Under the pieces are notes generated by a model. It did not search any database, was not told the DNA's origin, and worked only from the letters and a program-made list of their open reading frames with translations. Position numbers and translations under genes: made by a program. A stretch of DNA of 64,000 bases, taken from positions 124,001 to 188,000 of the forward strand of contig CAMBOV010000002.1 in the NCBI GenBank assembly GCA_945869475.1, given 5' to 3'. Positions 51,456-58,672 of this stretch are shown here, one piece after another. The first letter of the stretch is position 1. The number at the start of each line of letters is the position of its first letter. Source of the DNA: Singulisphaera sp. GP187. GTDB lineage: Bacteria; Planctomycetota; Phycisphaerae; Phycisphaerales; SM1A02.

Positions 51456-52979
51456 GTGACCGAACAGCAAGCAACCAGCACCATTCCCGCCGCCGTAGAG
51501 CAAAGCCTCGCACGACTTGGTTTCGCGACCCCCACCGAGATTCAGGTCGCAATGCACACCCCGATTCTCGAGGGCAAAGATGTTCTTGCGCTCGCTCCAA
51601 CCGGAAGCGGCAAGACGCTCGGGTTTGGGATTCCGATGATCGTCAATCTGCTGCGCAACGCCCCCAAGGCCAAGCGGGGCACAGGTGGCAGTAAGTACGT
51701 CGAGCCCTGCGAGCGATTGCGCGCGATCGTCATCTCGCCAACCCGCGAGTTGGCTCAACAGGTGGCCAGTGACATTGCGTCGGTCGCCAAGGGCGGGGTC
51801 TTGCGAATCGCTTCGGTCTATGGCAAGAGTCCATCAGCTCCGCAACGCGCAGAGATTCGAGCAGGACTCGATCTTCTCGTGGGCACACCAGGGCGACTGC
51901 GCGAGTTTCTCGACGATGGCACACTGACATTCGCCAACGTGCGCACGGTCGTGATCGATGAGGCTGACCGGATGGCCGACATGGGATTCCTCCCCCAGAT
52001 CGAACAGTTGCTCAGCACGATCCCATCGCCGCGCCAAGTCATCTGCATGAGCGCGACGCTGCCTGCGACGATCGAGGCGCGCGTTCGATCGTTGTTGCGC
52101 GATCCTGTGATGGCTGAGGTCGGCAGTCGAAACGCTCCTGCGAGTCGCGCAAACAAGCACTATCAAGTGGCCGACGATGACAAGGTCGCGCTCTTGCTCG
52201 CACTCTTGCGAGATGGTCATCGACGGGGTGTTGCGGTCTACGTTCGAACCCGCCGTCGCGCTGGATGGGTCGCGCAGGCACTGCGACGCAACGAAATCAC
52301 CGTTTCGCTTTTGCATGGTGATCGCTCGCAACGCTCGCGAAATGAAGCGCTCGCAGCCTTCGCCGAGGGCGATTGCGATGTGCTTGTGGCAACAGATGTT
52401 GCGGCACGCGGATTGCATGTTCCACGCATCAAGACGGTCATCAACTACGACGTTCCACTCATGCCAGAAGACTTTGTGCACCGTATTGGTCGCGCCGGTC
52501 ACGGTGGAGGGATGGCCGAGAGTTTCACATTCGTCGACGCGCTTGAAGAGAGGGCGTGGGCGCGCGTAAACGAACTCGTCGGCACAGCGATCCAACCAGC
52601 TGCAGCGATCGACTTCGAGAAGTTCAAGCGGCGCGTCGAACCCTCGCTCGAAGAGCGCACGGCAGCGCAACTCGCCTGGCGACCGAGCGGCATTGGAGCA
52701 CCCAGGTCTGCACCGACGGCGACACCCTTTGTCAAGGGCGCTGGACGCACATCCAAGAAGACCACGACCAAAAAACTCTCGCCCAAGGCACGAGCGAAGG
52801 CGACGAGCGAGAAGAAGTTGATGCTCGCGCTCGAACGTGGAAAGACCAAAAAACTCTTCTCGGTCAGTGGAAAACTTCTCACGACTCGCGAGATTCGAAA
52901 GAAGCGCGAACGATCTGCTCCGCTCAAGCGAGAGAATCGTCCAGGTGGCGGAATCCGCCGCTCGGGACCTAGCGCGTGA
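51456..52979 (+). CDS. DEAD-box RNA helicase (RhlE-like)
   Basis: This is 507 residues from the GTG at 51456 (VTEQQATSTIPAAV). The longer frame starting at 50715 is antisense to lemA and is rejected. It has the Q motif (FATPTEIQ), Walker A (APTGSGKT), PTRELAQQ, TPGR, DEAD (VIDEADRM), SAT, and VATDVAARGLHVPRI. Motif VI is HRIGRAGHGG rather than the common HRIGRTGR. The last 100 residues are Lys/Arg-rich (SKKTTTKKLSPKARAK), suiting RNA binding. It probably unwinds RNA during ribosome assembly or RNA decay. Its TGA overlaps the GTG start of the next gene. Confidence 0.93.
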   Translation: MTEQQATSTIPAAVEQSLARLGFATPTEIQVAMHTPILEGKDVLALAPTGSGKTLGFGIPMIVNLLRNAPKAKRGTGGSKYVEPCERLRAIVISPTRELAQQVASDIASVAKGGVLRIASVYGKSPSAPQRAEIRAGLDLLVGTPGRLREFLDDGTLTFANVRTVVIDEADRMADMGFLPQIEQLLSTIPSPRQVICMSATLPATIEARVRSLLRDPVMAEVGSRNAPASRANKHYQVADDDKVALLLALLRDGHRRGVAVYVRTRRRAGWVAQALRRNEITVSLLHGDRSQRSRNEALAAFAEGDCDVLVATDVAARGLHVPRIKTVINYDVPLMPEDFVHRIGRAGHGGGMAESFTFVDALEERAWARVNELVGTAIQPAAAIDFEKFKRRVEPSLEERTAAQLAWRPSGIGAPRSAPTATPFVKGAGRTSKKTTTKKLSPKARAKATSEKKLMLALERGKTKKLFSVSGKLLTTREIRKKRERSAPLKRENRPGGGIRRSGPSA

Positions 52980-53620
52980 GCATGAGGTTCGCGCGCCCAA
53001 TGCTCACGTTGGCGGTCGCGGTGGTACTCGCAACACTCTCAGTCGCATTCGCGACCTGGATTCTCATGGATCGCCTCGCGTCATCAGAATCGATTGCCAC
53101 ATCGATCCCAGGTCGCATTGCCGTTCGCGGCGGCACCAACGTTTGGACACTCGGCGGAGCCGACGCGACGGGAGTCTGGTGGAGGCTTGCTCAACAGACG
53201 GCAGATCTGCGCGTGGCGCAGGCAGATCTCGAGGTGACAGCGGGGGAGTTCGATGACGGCACGCGCCAAGGGTGGTGTCTGCTCGCGCCACACCCGGCAC
53301 GCACAGCCTCAATCGCCGTGGGATGGCCCGCACCGTGGATTCTCTGGCGCTTTGCAGCACATTCCTCAACCGAGGCGTTTCCACCTTCGCCCGAAATCGC
53401 TGATGAAATCGAGGGGATCACCCGAGGCGTCGAACGGGCATTGAAAGGTGAGGGTCGCATCGCGTTCACTGCACGAGTCGCCGCGATGGCACTCACAGTG
53501 ATCACACTCGCTTCGTGCGGTTGGTGGTGGCTTGTGCGACGACTCCTGCGCCACCGACTATCCAACGCGAAGCATCGGGATGACCAAGTACACAAAGAGA
53601 TACATCGCCGCGCCGAGTGA
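52976..53620 (+). CDS. Two-helix membrane protein, unknown function
   Basis: This is 214 residues. The N-terminal helix (LTLAVAVVLATLSVAFATWI) and a helix near the C-terminus (VAAMALTVITLASCGWWWLV) bracket a soluble part with PGRIAVRGGTNVWTLGG and LEVTAGEFDDGTRQGW. The start GTG at 52976 overlaps the helicase stop. ATG at 52982 is an alternative. It would have both ends at the membrane and a periplasmic or cytoplasmic loop of about 140 residues. I recognise no family. The 3' end overlaps the convergent small membrane-protein gene by 63 bases. Confidence 0.6.
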   Translation: MSMRFARPMLTLAVAVVLATLSVAFATWILMDRLASSESIATSIPGRIAVRGGTNVWTLGGADATGVWWRLAQQTADLRVAQADLEVTAGEFDDGTRQGWCLLAPHPARTASIAVGWPAPWILWRFAAHSSTEAFPPSPEIADEIEGITRGVERALKGEGRIAFTARVAAMALTVITLASCGWWWLVRRLLRHRLSNAKHRDDQVHKEIHRRAE

Positions 53621-53809
53621 TCCCATCGCGACGGTTGACTTCACTGAAAAGGTGAGCACACCGCGCCAGAATCCAGCGAGGTCAGACTGATGGGTTGCCC
53701 GGTAGGCGATCGAGATGCCCACCACCAGCGGAAAGAGCAGAAGCCACCAGTAGTTTCCGAGTGATCCACCGGGCTGCAGGATTGGAATCCACGCCAGTAT
53801 CGGGTTCAT
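53558..53809 (-). CDS. Small two-helix membrane protein
   Basis: This is 83 residues with two hydrophobic stretches (YWWLLLFPLVVGISIAYRA and STVAMGSLGAAMYLFVYLVI). The start ATG overlaps the stop of the DUF6677-like gene (ATGA), so the two are coupled. No family is recognised. The two-gene arrangement suggests a small membrane complex. The reading frame overlaps the opposite-strand gene by 63 bases at its end. Confidence 0.65.
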   Translation of the reverse strand: MNPILAWIPILQPGGSLGNYWWLLLFPLVVGISIAYRATHQSDLAGFWRGVLTFSVKSTVAMGSLGAAMYLFVYLVIPMLRVG

Positions 53810-54291
53810 CTGGCGTGCCCCTTCGTTGAGTCATCTCGTTCAAGAGGGCGGCGTTTGAGCGCGTCGAAGATGACAACGAGGTTCATGAGTCCAGCGAGCG
53901 CGCAGTAGAGAGTGCCGATTTCGTTGGCAGGGGTGACCGTCTTGAATGAACTGACCAGCATCGGCGCCGCTCGCGGCATCGAAGAGGGGGTCTCAACGAG
54001 CTCGCCGACCTTGCCTGTTTTCAGCAGCGCAGAGTTTGCCCAGTCAGCGGCGAGCGCAATGGGACCGCTGCCAGCCTGCGCGTAGAACCAAAGTGGATCT
54101 TCGTGCCGGTCGACGCAATCGACGCCACCGATGAGAAGTCCACCCAGAAACAATCCAAGAATGCCGACACCCGCGAGAATTCCACGGCGCGCATGACCGA
54201 TCGAAACCTGCCCCAAACCGGGCACAATCCAGCCAAAAAAAGCCGCTCCCCAGTTCAGTGGTTCGTCAGAATGTGTTGAGTCGTGCGACAT
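53806..54291 (-). CDS. DUF6677-like membrane protein
   Basis: This is 161 residues. It starts with a soluble stretch, then LNWGAAFFGWIVPGLGQVSIGH and ARRGILAGVGILGLFLGGLL. This 'GWxxPGLGQxxxGHxxRG' motif is that of the planctomycete family I know as DUF6677. A third helix (LYCALAGLMNLVVIFDAL) ends the protein. Function is unknown; the first helices resemble those of small membrane organisers. It shares an ATGA overlap with the small two-helix protein gene, and is divergent from the next plus-strand gene. Confidence 0.75.
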   Translation of the reverse strand: MSHDSTHSDEPLNWGAAFFGWIVPGLGQVSIGHARRGILAGVGILGLFLGGLLIGGVDCVDRHEDPLWFYAQAGSGPIALAADWANSALLKTGKVGELVETPSSMPRAAPMLVSSFKTVTPANEIGTLYCALAGLMNLVVIFDALKRRPLERDDSTKGHAR

Positions 54292-54349
54292 CGAGATGAA
54301 TGTGATTCGACGGCTACAGTACCCTCGTTCAGGAACAGAAGGAGCTCAC

Positions 54350-54754
54350 ATGGCGCACGATCACTCACCGAAGAAGGACAGTTCGAACAATCAAGAGGAC
54401 GAATCAGTCGTCGATCGCCGACTCGGTGTCGACCGGCGCGATCTTGAGCCGACGTCGCCAACGAATCTCGAGCGACGTCGTGGTCCAGGGAGGCGGCTGA
54501 CGGACTTTGTGAAATCGGCTGAAGAGGGAGAGATGTCGCGCGAGCAGTACACCTTCCTTTTGGCGATTGACGCCTTCAAGCGGGTCAACCACAAGACATT
54601 TCCGAGTTGGACGGACGTGCTCGAGGTCGTTCGCAAGCTCGGATATCGAAAGACGATGGTTTCTGAGCTCAACCTCGGTGGCAAGGCACAGGATTGGACC
54701 GAAAAGCCAGACTCGATCAGCGGTGTGAACAAGCCCTCGACCGACGCAGACTGA
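54350..54754 (+). CDS. Hypothetical protein with DRR repeats
   Basis: This is 134 residues from the ATG at 54350. An AAGGAGC ribosome site sits 6 bases upstream and decides this start over the ATG at 54296. The N-terminal third is charged with DRR motifs (VVDRRLGVDRRD, LERRRGPGRRL). The rest looks like a small helical domain (REQYTFLLAIDAFKRVNHKT and SWTDVLEVVRKLGYRKT). The latter resembles a winged-helix-like fold, without firm assignment. The DRR tract is of the type found in short planctomycete regulators, but I do not recognise a named family. Confidence 0.7.
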   Translation: MAHDHSPKKDSSNNQEDESVVDRRLGVDRRDLEPTSPTNLERRRGPGRRLTDFVKSAEEGEMSREQYTFLLAIDAFKRVNHKTFPSWTDVLEVVRKLGYRKTMVSELNLGGKAQDWTEKPDSISGVNKPSTDAD

Positions 54755-54823
54755 TCGCGTCATCCGAACCGGTGGCGGGGGTCGTTTGGTCATCCCCGGG
54801 ACAAGAAAAATTTTTTCAATTTT

Positions 54824-55084
54824 CTACTTCTTGAACCAGTTGGCGTTGATCTCGATGTACTTGTGCCACTCCGCGGGCAAGTCATCTTTCGGAAAGATCG
54901 CCTGCACTGGACACTCGTCAACACACAATCCGCAATCGATGCATGTCTCTGGATCGATGTAGAGCTGCTCAACCTTTTGATAGCCATCCCCCTTCTTCGT
55001 TGGATGGATGCAATCAACGGGACAGACCTCGATGCACGATGCGTCCTTTGTCCCAATGCACGGTTCAGCAATGATGTGAGGCAT
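54824..55084 (-). CDS. Seven-iron ferredoxin (3Fe-4S/4Fe-4S type)
   Basis: This is an 86-residue ferredoxin. The first cluster motif is C9-x7-C17-x3-C21-x3-C25 (CIGTKDASCIEVCPVDC), a 3Fe-4S-type pattern. The second is C48-x2-C51-x2-C54-x3-C58 (CIDCGLCVDECPV), the 4Fe-4S pattern. This is the layout of FdxA-type seven-iron ferredoxins, which carry single electrons between enzymes in the cytoplasm. The ATG at 55084 has a poor ribosome site. A terminator for the tiny gene upstream lies 46 bases before it, so it is probably transcribed separately. Confidence 0.93.
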   Translation of the reverse strand: MPHIIAEPCIGTKDASCIEVCPVDCIHPTKKGDGYQKVEQLYIDPETCIDCGLCVDECPVQAIFPKDDLPAEWHKYIEINANWFKK

Positions 55085-55129
55085 GATCGAAAAATACCAT
55101 CAAACAGCGGCAAAATGTGGTCCAAAACG

Positions 55130-55160
55130 ACCGGAAGCCGGCACAAGGCCGGCTTCCGGT
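55130..55160 (-). terminator. Intrinsic terminator after the Lys/Ala peptide gene
   Basis: A perfect 13-base stem (ACCGGAAGCCGGC pairing with GCCGGCTTCCGGT) with a 5-base loop is followed on the minus strand by CGTTTTGG. It lies 24 bases after the stop of the 18-residue peptide gene. It should end that transcript before the ferredoxin gene. Confidence 0.8.
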
Positions 55161-55183
55161 ACAAAACATTCGGTCACTGCGAC

Positions 55184-55240
55184 TTACCGGCTCTTCTTAG
55201 CCTTCTTCGCAGCCTTCTTAGCAGCTTTCTTCTTTGCCAT
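55184..55240 (-). CDS. 18-residue Lys/Ala-rich peptide
   Basis: A very short gene encodes MAKKKAAKKAAKKAKKSR. The codons run ATG at 55240 to TAA at 55184-55186. Support comes from an AAAGGAAG ribosome site about 7 bases upstream and a perfect intrinsic terminator 24 bases after the stop. The nearest upstream feature is a palindrome at 55278-55310. The repeated KKAA pattern is like the tails of histone H1-like proteins, and would bind nucleic acid or acidic lipids. It is cationic, without any hydrophobic face. The product may be real, or its message may act as an RNA. Confidence 0.6.
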   Translation of the reverse strand: MAKKKAAKKAAKKAKKSR

Positions 55241-55277
55241 GGTGTGGCTTCCTTTAGTTACGCTGTTGCGTCGGAGA

Positions 55278-55310
55278 GAGTGCTCGCTAGCGTAACGAGG
55301 GCGAGCACTC
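55278..55310. promoter_or_regulatory. Perfect 10-base inverted repeat upstream of the Lys/Ala peptide gene and dapB
   Basis: GAGTGCTCGC (55278-55287) and GCGAGCACTC (55301-55310) form a perfect inverted repeat with a 13-base spacer. It lies in the 119-base gap between the divergent peptide gene and dapB. It may be an operator or a leader hairpin in the peptide gene's 5' region. No regulator is identified. Confidence 0.5.
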
Positions 55311-55359
55311 AGGAACAATCAATACTGTTATCGACTGTTCGTGATCGGGACTTGACACC

Positions 55360-56097
55360 ATGATTCCACAATCACCCCCTACCTGTCAAGTCCATCCTCT
55401 GAAAATTTGTCTCTTCGGAGCAAGTGGACGGATGGGAGAGCGCATCCTCGAGGCGTCCAACCATCCACATGAGAACGCGAGCGTGACGCTTCGACGTTCG
55501 CATGACGATCGCTCGATTGATGCATCCGACGCATTCGATGTCATTGTCGATTTCTCATCGGACGAGGGAACAAAGTCGGCCGCGGCACTCGCAATCGCGT
55601 CGAAGCGACCACTACTCGTTGGCACAACGGGTCTGAGCGAGGCCACACGCACGATTCTCACCCGAGCCTCGCAAGACGTTGCCGTGTTGATCGCTCCCAA
55701 CACATCCATCGGCATCGTTGTGATGCGATCGCTCGCGACCGATGCAGCTCGATTGCTCGGAGCTGACTTCAAAGTCACCATCACAGAGGTTCACCACACA
55801 CAGAAGCGCGATCAGCCGTCTGGCACAGCACTTGCACTTGCAGATGCAGTCGCGCGCGGGGGTGGCAGCGTGCTCAAGCGCGACCAGATTCACTCGATTC
55901 GCACCGGCGACATTGTGGGAGATCACGATGTGCTCTTCGCGAGCGAGAGTGAAGAGATCACACTGCGCCACCACGCCAAAAACCGCAGTGTTTTCGCCTG
56001 TGGAGCGCTTCGGTTGGCTCATTGGATCGTCTCGCGACCAGCGGGCATGTATGGTCTCGATGATTGGTTCAGCGACCTCAAGAAAGAAGAGAAGTGA
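55360..56097 (+). CDS. dapB: 4-hydroxy-tetrahydrodipicolinate reductase
   Basis: This is 245 residues. DapB reduces 4-hydroxytetrahydrodipicolinate in lysine and diaminopimelate synthesis. The Rossmann motif is LFGASGRMGERI, and the catalytic HH-x-x-K block is ITEVHHTQKRDQPSGTA. Both are well kept. The ATG at 55360 has no clear ribosome site, and TTGACA sits just before it. No other dap gene is present in the window. The stop overlaps the GTG start of the M16-like gene (GTGA), so the two are translationally coupled. Confidence 0.94.
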   Translation: MIPQSPPTCQVHPLKICLFGASGRMGERILEASNHPHENASVTLRRSHDDRSIDASDAFDVIVDFSSDEGTKSAAALAIASKRPLLVGTTGLSEATRTILTRASQDVAVLIAPNTSIGIVVMRSLATDAARLLGADFKVTITEVHHTQKRDQPSGTALALADAVARGGGSVLKRDQIHSIRTGDIVGDHDVLFASESEEITLRHHAKNRSVFACGALRLAHWIVSRPAGMYGLDDWFSDLKKEEK

Positions 56098-57344
56098 CGA
56101 GAGATACAGCAAGCGTTTTTTCAGTCGCCGGAGGATTCCAAGTCGCAGTTGAGCCCATCGCGGGGGCGACAACGACCGCTGTGGTCTGGCAAGTGCCCGT
56201 TGGGACGGCGGGCGATCCACTTGATGGCGGTGGATGCGGCGAGTCGGCCGTGCTTGCCGAGATGATTTCGCGCGGCGCTGGCAACCTCTCGAGTCGCGAA
56301 TTCAGCGATTCGATGGATCGCCTTGGGGTGCAACGATCAACCTCGAGCGCGACCTATTCGATCACGCTTTCGGCAGTCTGCCTCGCCGAATCCCTCGATG
56401 GACTGCTCGAACTGCTCTCACAGGTTGTGCTTCGTCCCCGACTTGAACAAGAGGCACTCGATGCGAGTCGCGAACTCGCGCTTCAGTCATTGCGATCGTT
56501 GCAAGATGATCCACAACACTTCGCGAGCATCAAGATTGGTGAGATCGCGCTACCCGCGCCATTCAATCGACATGGGTTCGGCACCGAGGCCGGACTCGCG
56601 GCGTTGACCATCGAAAGTTTGCGCGCAACGTGGCAGCGTCGATGTCGTCCGGGAGGCAGCATGGTTGGGATCGCAGGCGCCGTTGACACAGATCATGTGC
56701 GAGGAGTGCTCGAGAAATTGCTTGCGACCTGGAGTGGAACATCGCTCGAACCCATCGAGAGTGCAGCCGCCGTTCGAGGAACTCTGCACGAGCATCAAGC
56801 CTCTGCGCAGTCGCACATCTGCATCGCGTTTCCGGCGCCAAAGCAGGCGGATCCAGAGAGCCTTGCGCACCGACTCATGGTGCGCGTGTTCGGTGGCGGA
56901 GGGATGTCAAACCGCCTCTTTGGTGAGGTTCGCGAGAAGCGCGCACTCTGCTATTCGGTGGGCGCGAACTATGCCTGTGGGCGCGACCGTGGACTGCTCT
57001 CGATTTACGCGGGAAGCACCCCAGAACGGGCTGCTGAGACACTTGCGTGCATTCGCGCAGAACTCTTGAAGATGGCGGATGGCATCTCAGTCGAAGAATT
57101 CGACCGCGCGATCATTGGGCTCAAGAGCGGCATCGTCATGGGCGGTGAGAGCACTTCCGCACGAGCGTCGGCGCTCGTGGGCGATCTCTTTCGCATTGGA
57201 CGGGTTCGCTCGCTCGCTGAGGTTGTGGCTGAAGTCGAGGCACTCACGCTCGCGCAGGTGAACAACCACGCCGCCAGGGTCATGACACCATCACACCTCG
57301 ACGCGGCGTCGCTGGTCGTGGTTGGTCCATCGCCGCTGCTGTGA
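56094..57344 (+). CDS. M16B peptidase-like subunit lacking the zinc motif but keeping the R/Y pair
   Basis: This is 416 residues from the GTG at 56094. The fold is M16: ALCYSVGANYACGRDRGLLS and KSGIVMGGESTSARASALVG in the second half. The zinc motif is lost, as AVLAE at residues 52-56 stands where HFLEH belongs. In contrast the Arg/Tyr pair of the C-terminal half is intact (R283 and Y287 in EKRALCY). In M16B heterodimers one subunit holds the zinc and the other this pair. This protein would fit as the second subunit of the one encoded at 45.5 kb. It is coupled to dapB by GTGA. It is not an active protease by itself. Confidence 0.88.
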   Translation: MTRDTASVFSVAGGFQVAVEPIAGATTTAVVWQVPVGTAGDPLDGGGCGESAVLAEMISRGAGNLSSREFSDSMDRLGVQRSTSSATYSITLSAVCLAESLDGLLELLSQVVLRPRLEQEALDASRELALQSLRSLQDDPQHFASIKIGEIALPAPFNRHGFGTEAGLAALTIESLRATWQRRCRPGGSMVGIAGAVDTDHVRGVLEKLLATWSGTSLEPIESAAAVRGTLHEHQASAQSHICIAFPAPKQADPESLAHRLMVRVFGGGGMSNRLFGEVREKRALCYSVGANYACGRDRGLLSIYAGSTPERAAETLACIRAELLKMADGISVEEFDRAIIGLKSGIVMGGESTSARASALVGDLFRIGRVRSLAEVVAEVEALTLAQVNNHAARVMTPSHLDAASLVVVGPSPLL

Positions 57345-57380
57345 CGGGGTCGGCGCTGCCGTGACTCAGTCGGCGCTGCC
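57341..57380. repeat. Two 20-base direct repeats
   Basis: GTGACGGGGTCGGCGCTGCC (57341-57360) and GTGACTCAGTCGGCGCTGCC (57361-57380) are 17/20 identical, adjacent, and follow the M16-like stop. They occupy the space before the next start at 57400. Confidence 0.75.
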
Positions 57381-57399
57381 AGGCTCGTATACTCGCGCG

Positions 57400-57648
57400 A
57401 TGTTCGAATTCTCTTCACTCACGGTCGGAACACGCGTGCGTGTGACGCAGCAGATGCCCGCACCCGAGGGAGCGTGGACGACGACCGTCGAAGGCAGCGT
57501 TCAGCGGTGGAGACAAGCCACAACAGGAGCCTGGTTCGCGCACAGCAAGGATGATCGACTCTGGCTCGATCGCCTCGAGGTGCGCCTCGACAGTGGCGAG
57601 ATCACGCTTCTCAACCTCGACCAATACTCGGTCGTCGAGAGGGTCTGA
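57400..57648 (+). CDS. Small hypothetical protein
   Basis: This is 82 residues from the ATG at 57400 (MFEFSSLTVGTRVRVTQQMP). The frame opens at 57322, but this part overlaps the M16-like end. The protein looks beta-rich: RVRVTQQMPAPEGAWTTTVEG, then VQRWRQATTGAWFAH and RLEVRLDSGEITLLN. This resembles a small SH3- or KOW-like barrel that handles a 'VxxW...DRLWLDRLxxxLD' motif. I recognise no named family. A 20-base direct repeat lies directly upstream. Confidence 0.65.
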   Translation: MFEFSSLTVGTRVRVTQQMPAPEGAWTTTVEGSVQRWRQATTGAWFAHSKDDRLWLDRLEVRLDSGEITLLNLDQYSVVERV

Positions 57649-57680
57649 GCGGGACGCGTACGGTCAGTGAGTATCAGTTC

Positions 57681-58022
57681 TCACCGCGAATCGCACGCGA
57701 TCAGTGTGACTATTGCGCCTTGTCGCATGAGCCCCTCGCAGCGACCTGCGTCGCGAAGTGCTTCGAGAAGTTCATCGTCGGTTTCGATGATTTCGACGTA
57801 CGCGGGAAGCAATGCAACGACCGGAGTCACTGAAACCTGCGCGAACTGCTCACCCCCCGCGAACTGCTCACCCTCGCGCGACAGAATTACTGCGGCAGCG
57901 CAGATCAGAATGAGCGCGGCGGCACCGACACGCGATCGAACGCGACGCGCCAGACCCGCGCGATCAAACTCGGCCAGTGTGCGCTTGCGTAGGCGATCTC
58001 GGGTGTTTGATTCGTCGCTCAC
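57681..58022 (-). CDS. One-pass membrane protein coupled to the ECF sigma factor (possible anti-sigma partner)
   Basis: This is 113 residues. The N-terminal 27 residues are basic (TRDRLRKRTLAEFDRAGLARR). One membrane helix follows (VGAAALILICAAAVIL), then an extracytoplasmic part with VSVTPVVALLPAYVEIIETD. The start overlaps the sigma-factor stop (ATGA), so the two are co-translated. This layout fits an anti-sigma factor, although the cytoplasmic part is too short for a usual zinc-binding anti-sigma domain and has no HxxxCxxC motif. The short duplicated GEQFA segment is also odd. Confidence 0.65.
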   Translation of the reverse strand: MSDESNTRDRLRKRTLAEFDRAGLARRVRSRVGAAALILICAAAVILSREGEQFAGGEQFAQVSVTPVVALLPAYVEIIETDDELLEALRDAGRCEGLMRQGAIVTLIACDSR

Positions 58023-58642
58023 TGCGGGCCCTCGAGAGTCACGCGCGCTTGCGCGGCCGCTCGCCTCAACTTGCTATCAAGTGCTGATGCTCCGATCCCA
58101 AGAGACTTTGCCAACTGCGCGATCGTGACCTCGGACCGTGCGCGCAACGCCAGAAGCAGTGCGCCACCACTCGCGTCGCGTTCGAGTGACGTAAGCGCGA
58201 CTCGCGCTTCTTCAAGTCGATCGTGATCATCGAGAAACCGAACTGCCTCGGCATTCGTTCGACTGAACGCGCGCTCGCGCACTCGTCGCGCAAGTTCGCT
58301 TCGAAGGAGGTCGATCGATGCGCTCATCGCGACTTTTCGCAACCACGCTGCCAACTGCCCTGCGCTCGAGCACTCAACGGGCCTGCGCGCAACACGCAGC
58401 CACGCCTCCTGCGCCGCATCCTCGGCGAGCATCGAATTGGGCCCAGATGACTTGCGACATTCATTCAGCATCATTGTGTAATACCTATCGAAGAGGCGTC
58501 CAAGTGCTTCGCGATCGCCTCGAGTGATCGCGACGGTCAGGGCGTGTACGTCGACATCGTTCGAACTCGAGCCGCTTTCGACATCCTGCCCTTGGCTCGT
58601 CGATCCGTTCATTCGGATTCCTATGGACCGGGAGTGTGCCAT
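58019..58642 (-). CDS. ECF-type RNA polymerase sigma factor
   Basis: This is 207 residues. Region 2 is visible in ALGRLFDRYYTMMLNECR and LAEDAAQEAWLRVARRP, and continues to LAAWLRKVAMSASIDLLRSE. Region 4 has VTIAQLAKSLGIGASALDSKL, a helix-turn-helix that would read the -35 element. The N-terminal 35 residues are acidic or Ser-rich (DVESGSSSNDVDVHA). It would direct polymerase to a small set of promoters. The next gene is a coupled one-pass membrane protein that may restrain it. The signal and targets are unknown. Confidence 0.88.
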   Translation of the reverse strand: MAHSRSIGIRMNGSTSQGQDVESGSSSNDVDVHALTVAITRGDREALGRLFDRYYTMMLNECRKSSGPNSMLAEDAAQEAWLRVARRPVECSSAGQLAAWLRKVAMSASIDLLRSELARRVRERAFSRTNAEAVRFLDDHDRLEEARVALTSLERDASGGALLLALRARSEVTIAQLAKSLGIGASALDSKLRRAAAQARVTLEGPQ

Positions 58643-58672
58643 GCATCGGACATTCTCGCAGAAACGGACATG

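Noticed and set aside
51426-51758. Extension of the LemA frame to a distant start
   Set aside because: It is antisense to the helicase N-terminus. The membrane helix of LemA begins right after the TTG/GTG near 51419-51425.
54800-54820. AAAAATTTTTT stretch as a bidirectional terminator
   Set aside because: There is no convincing GC-rich stem next to it, so I cannot support a terminator although the convergent gene ends would suit one.
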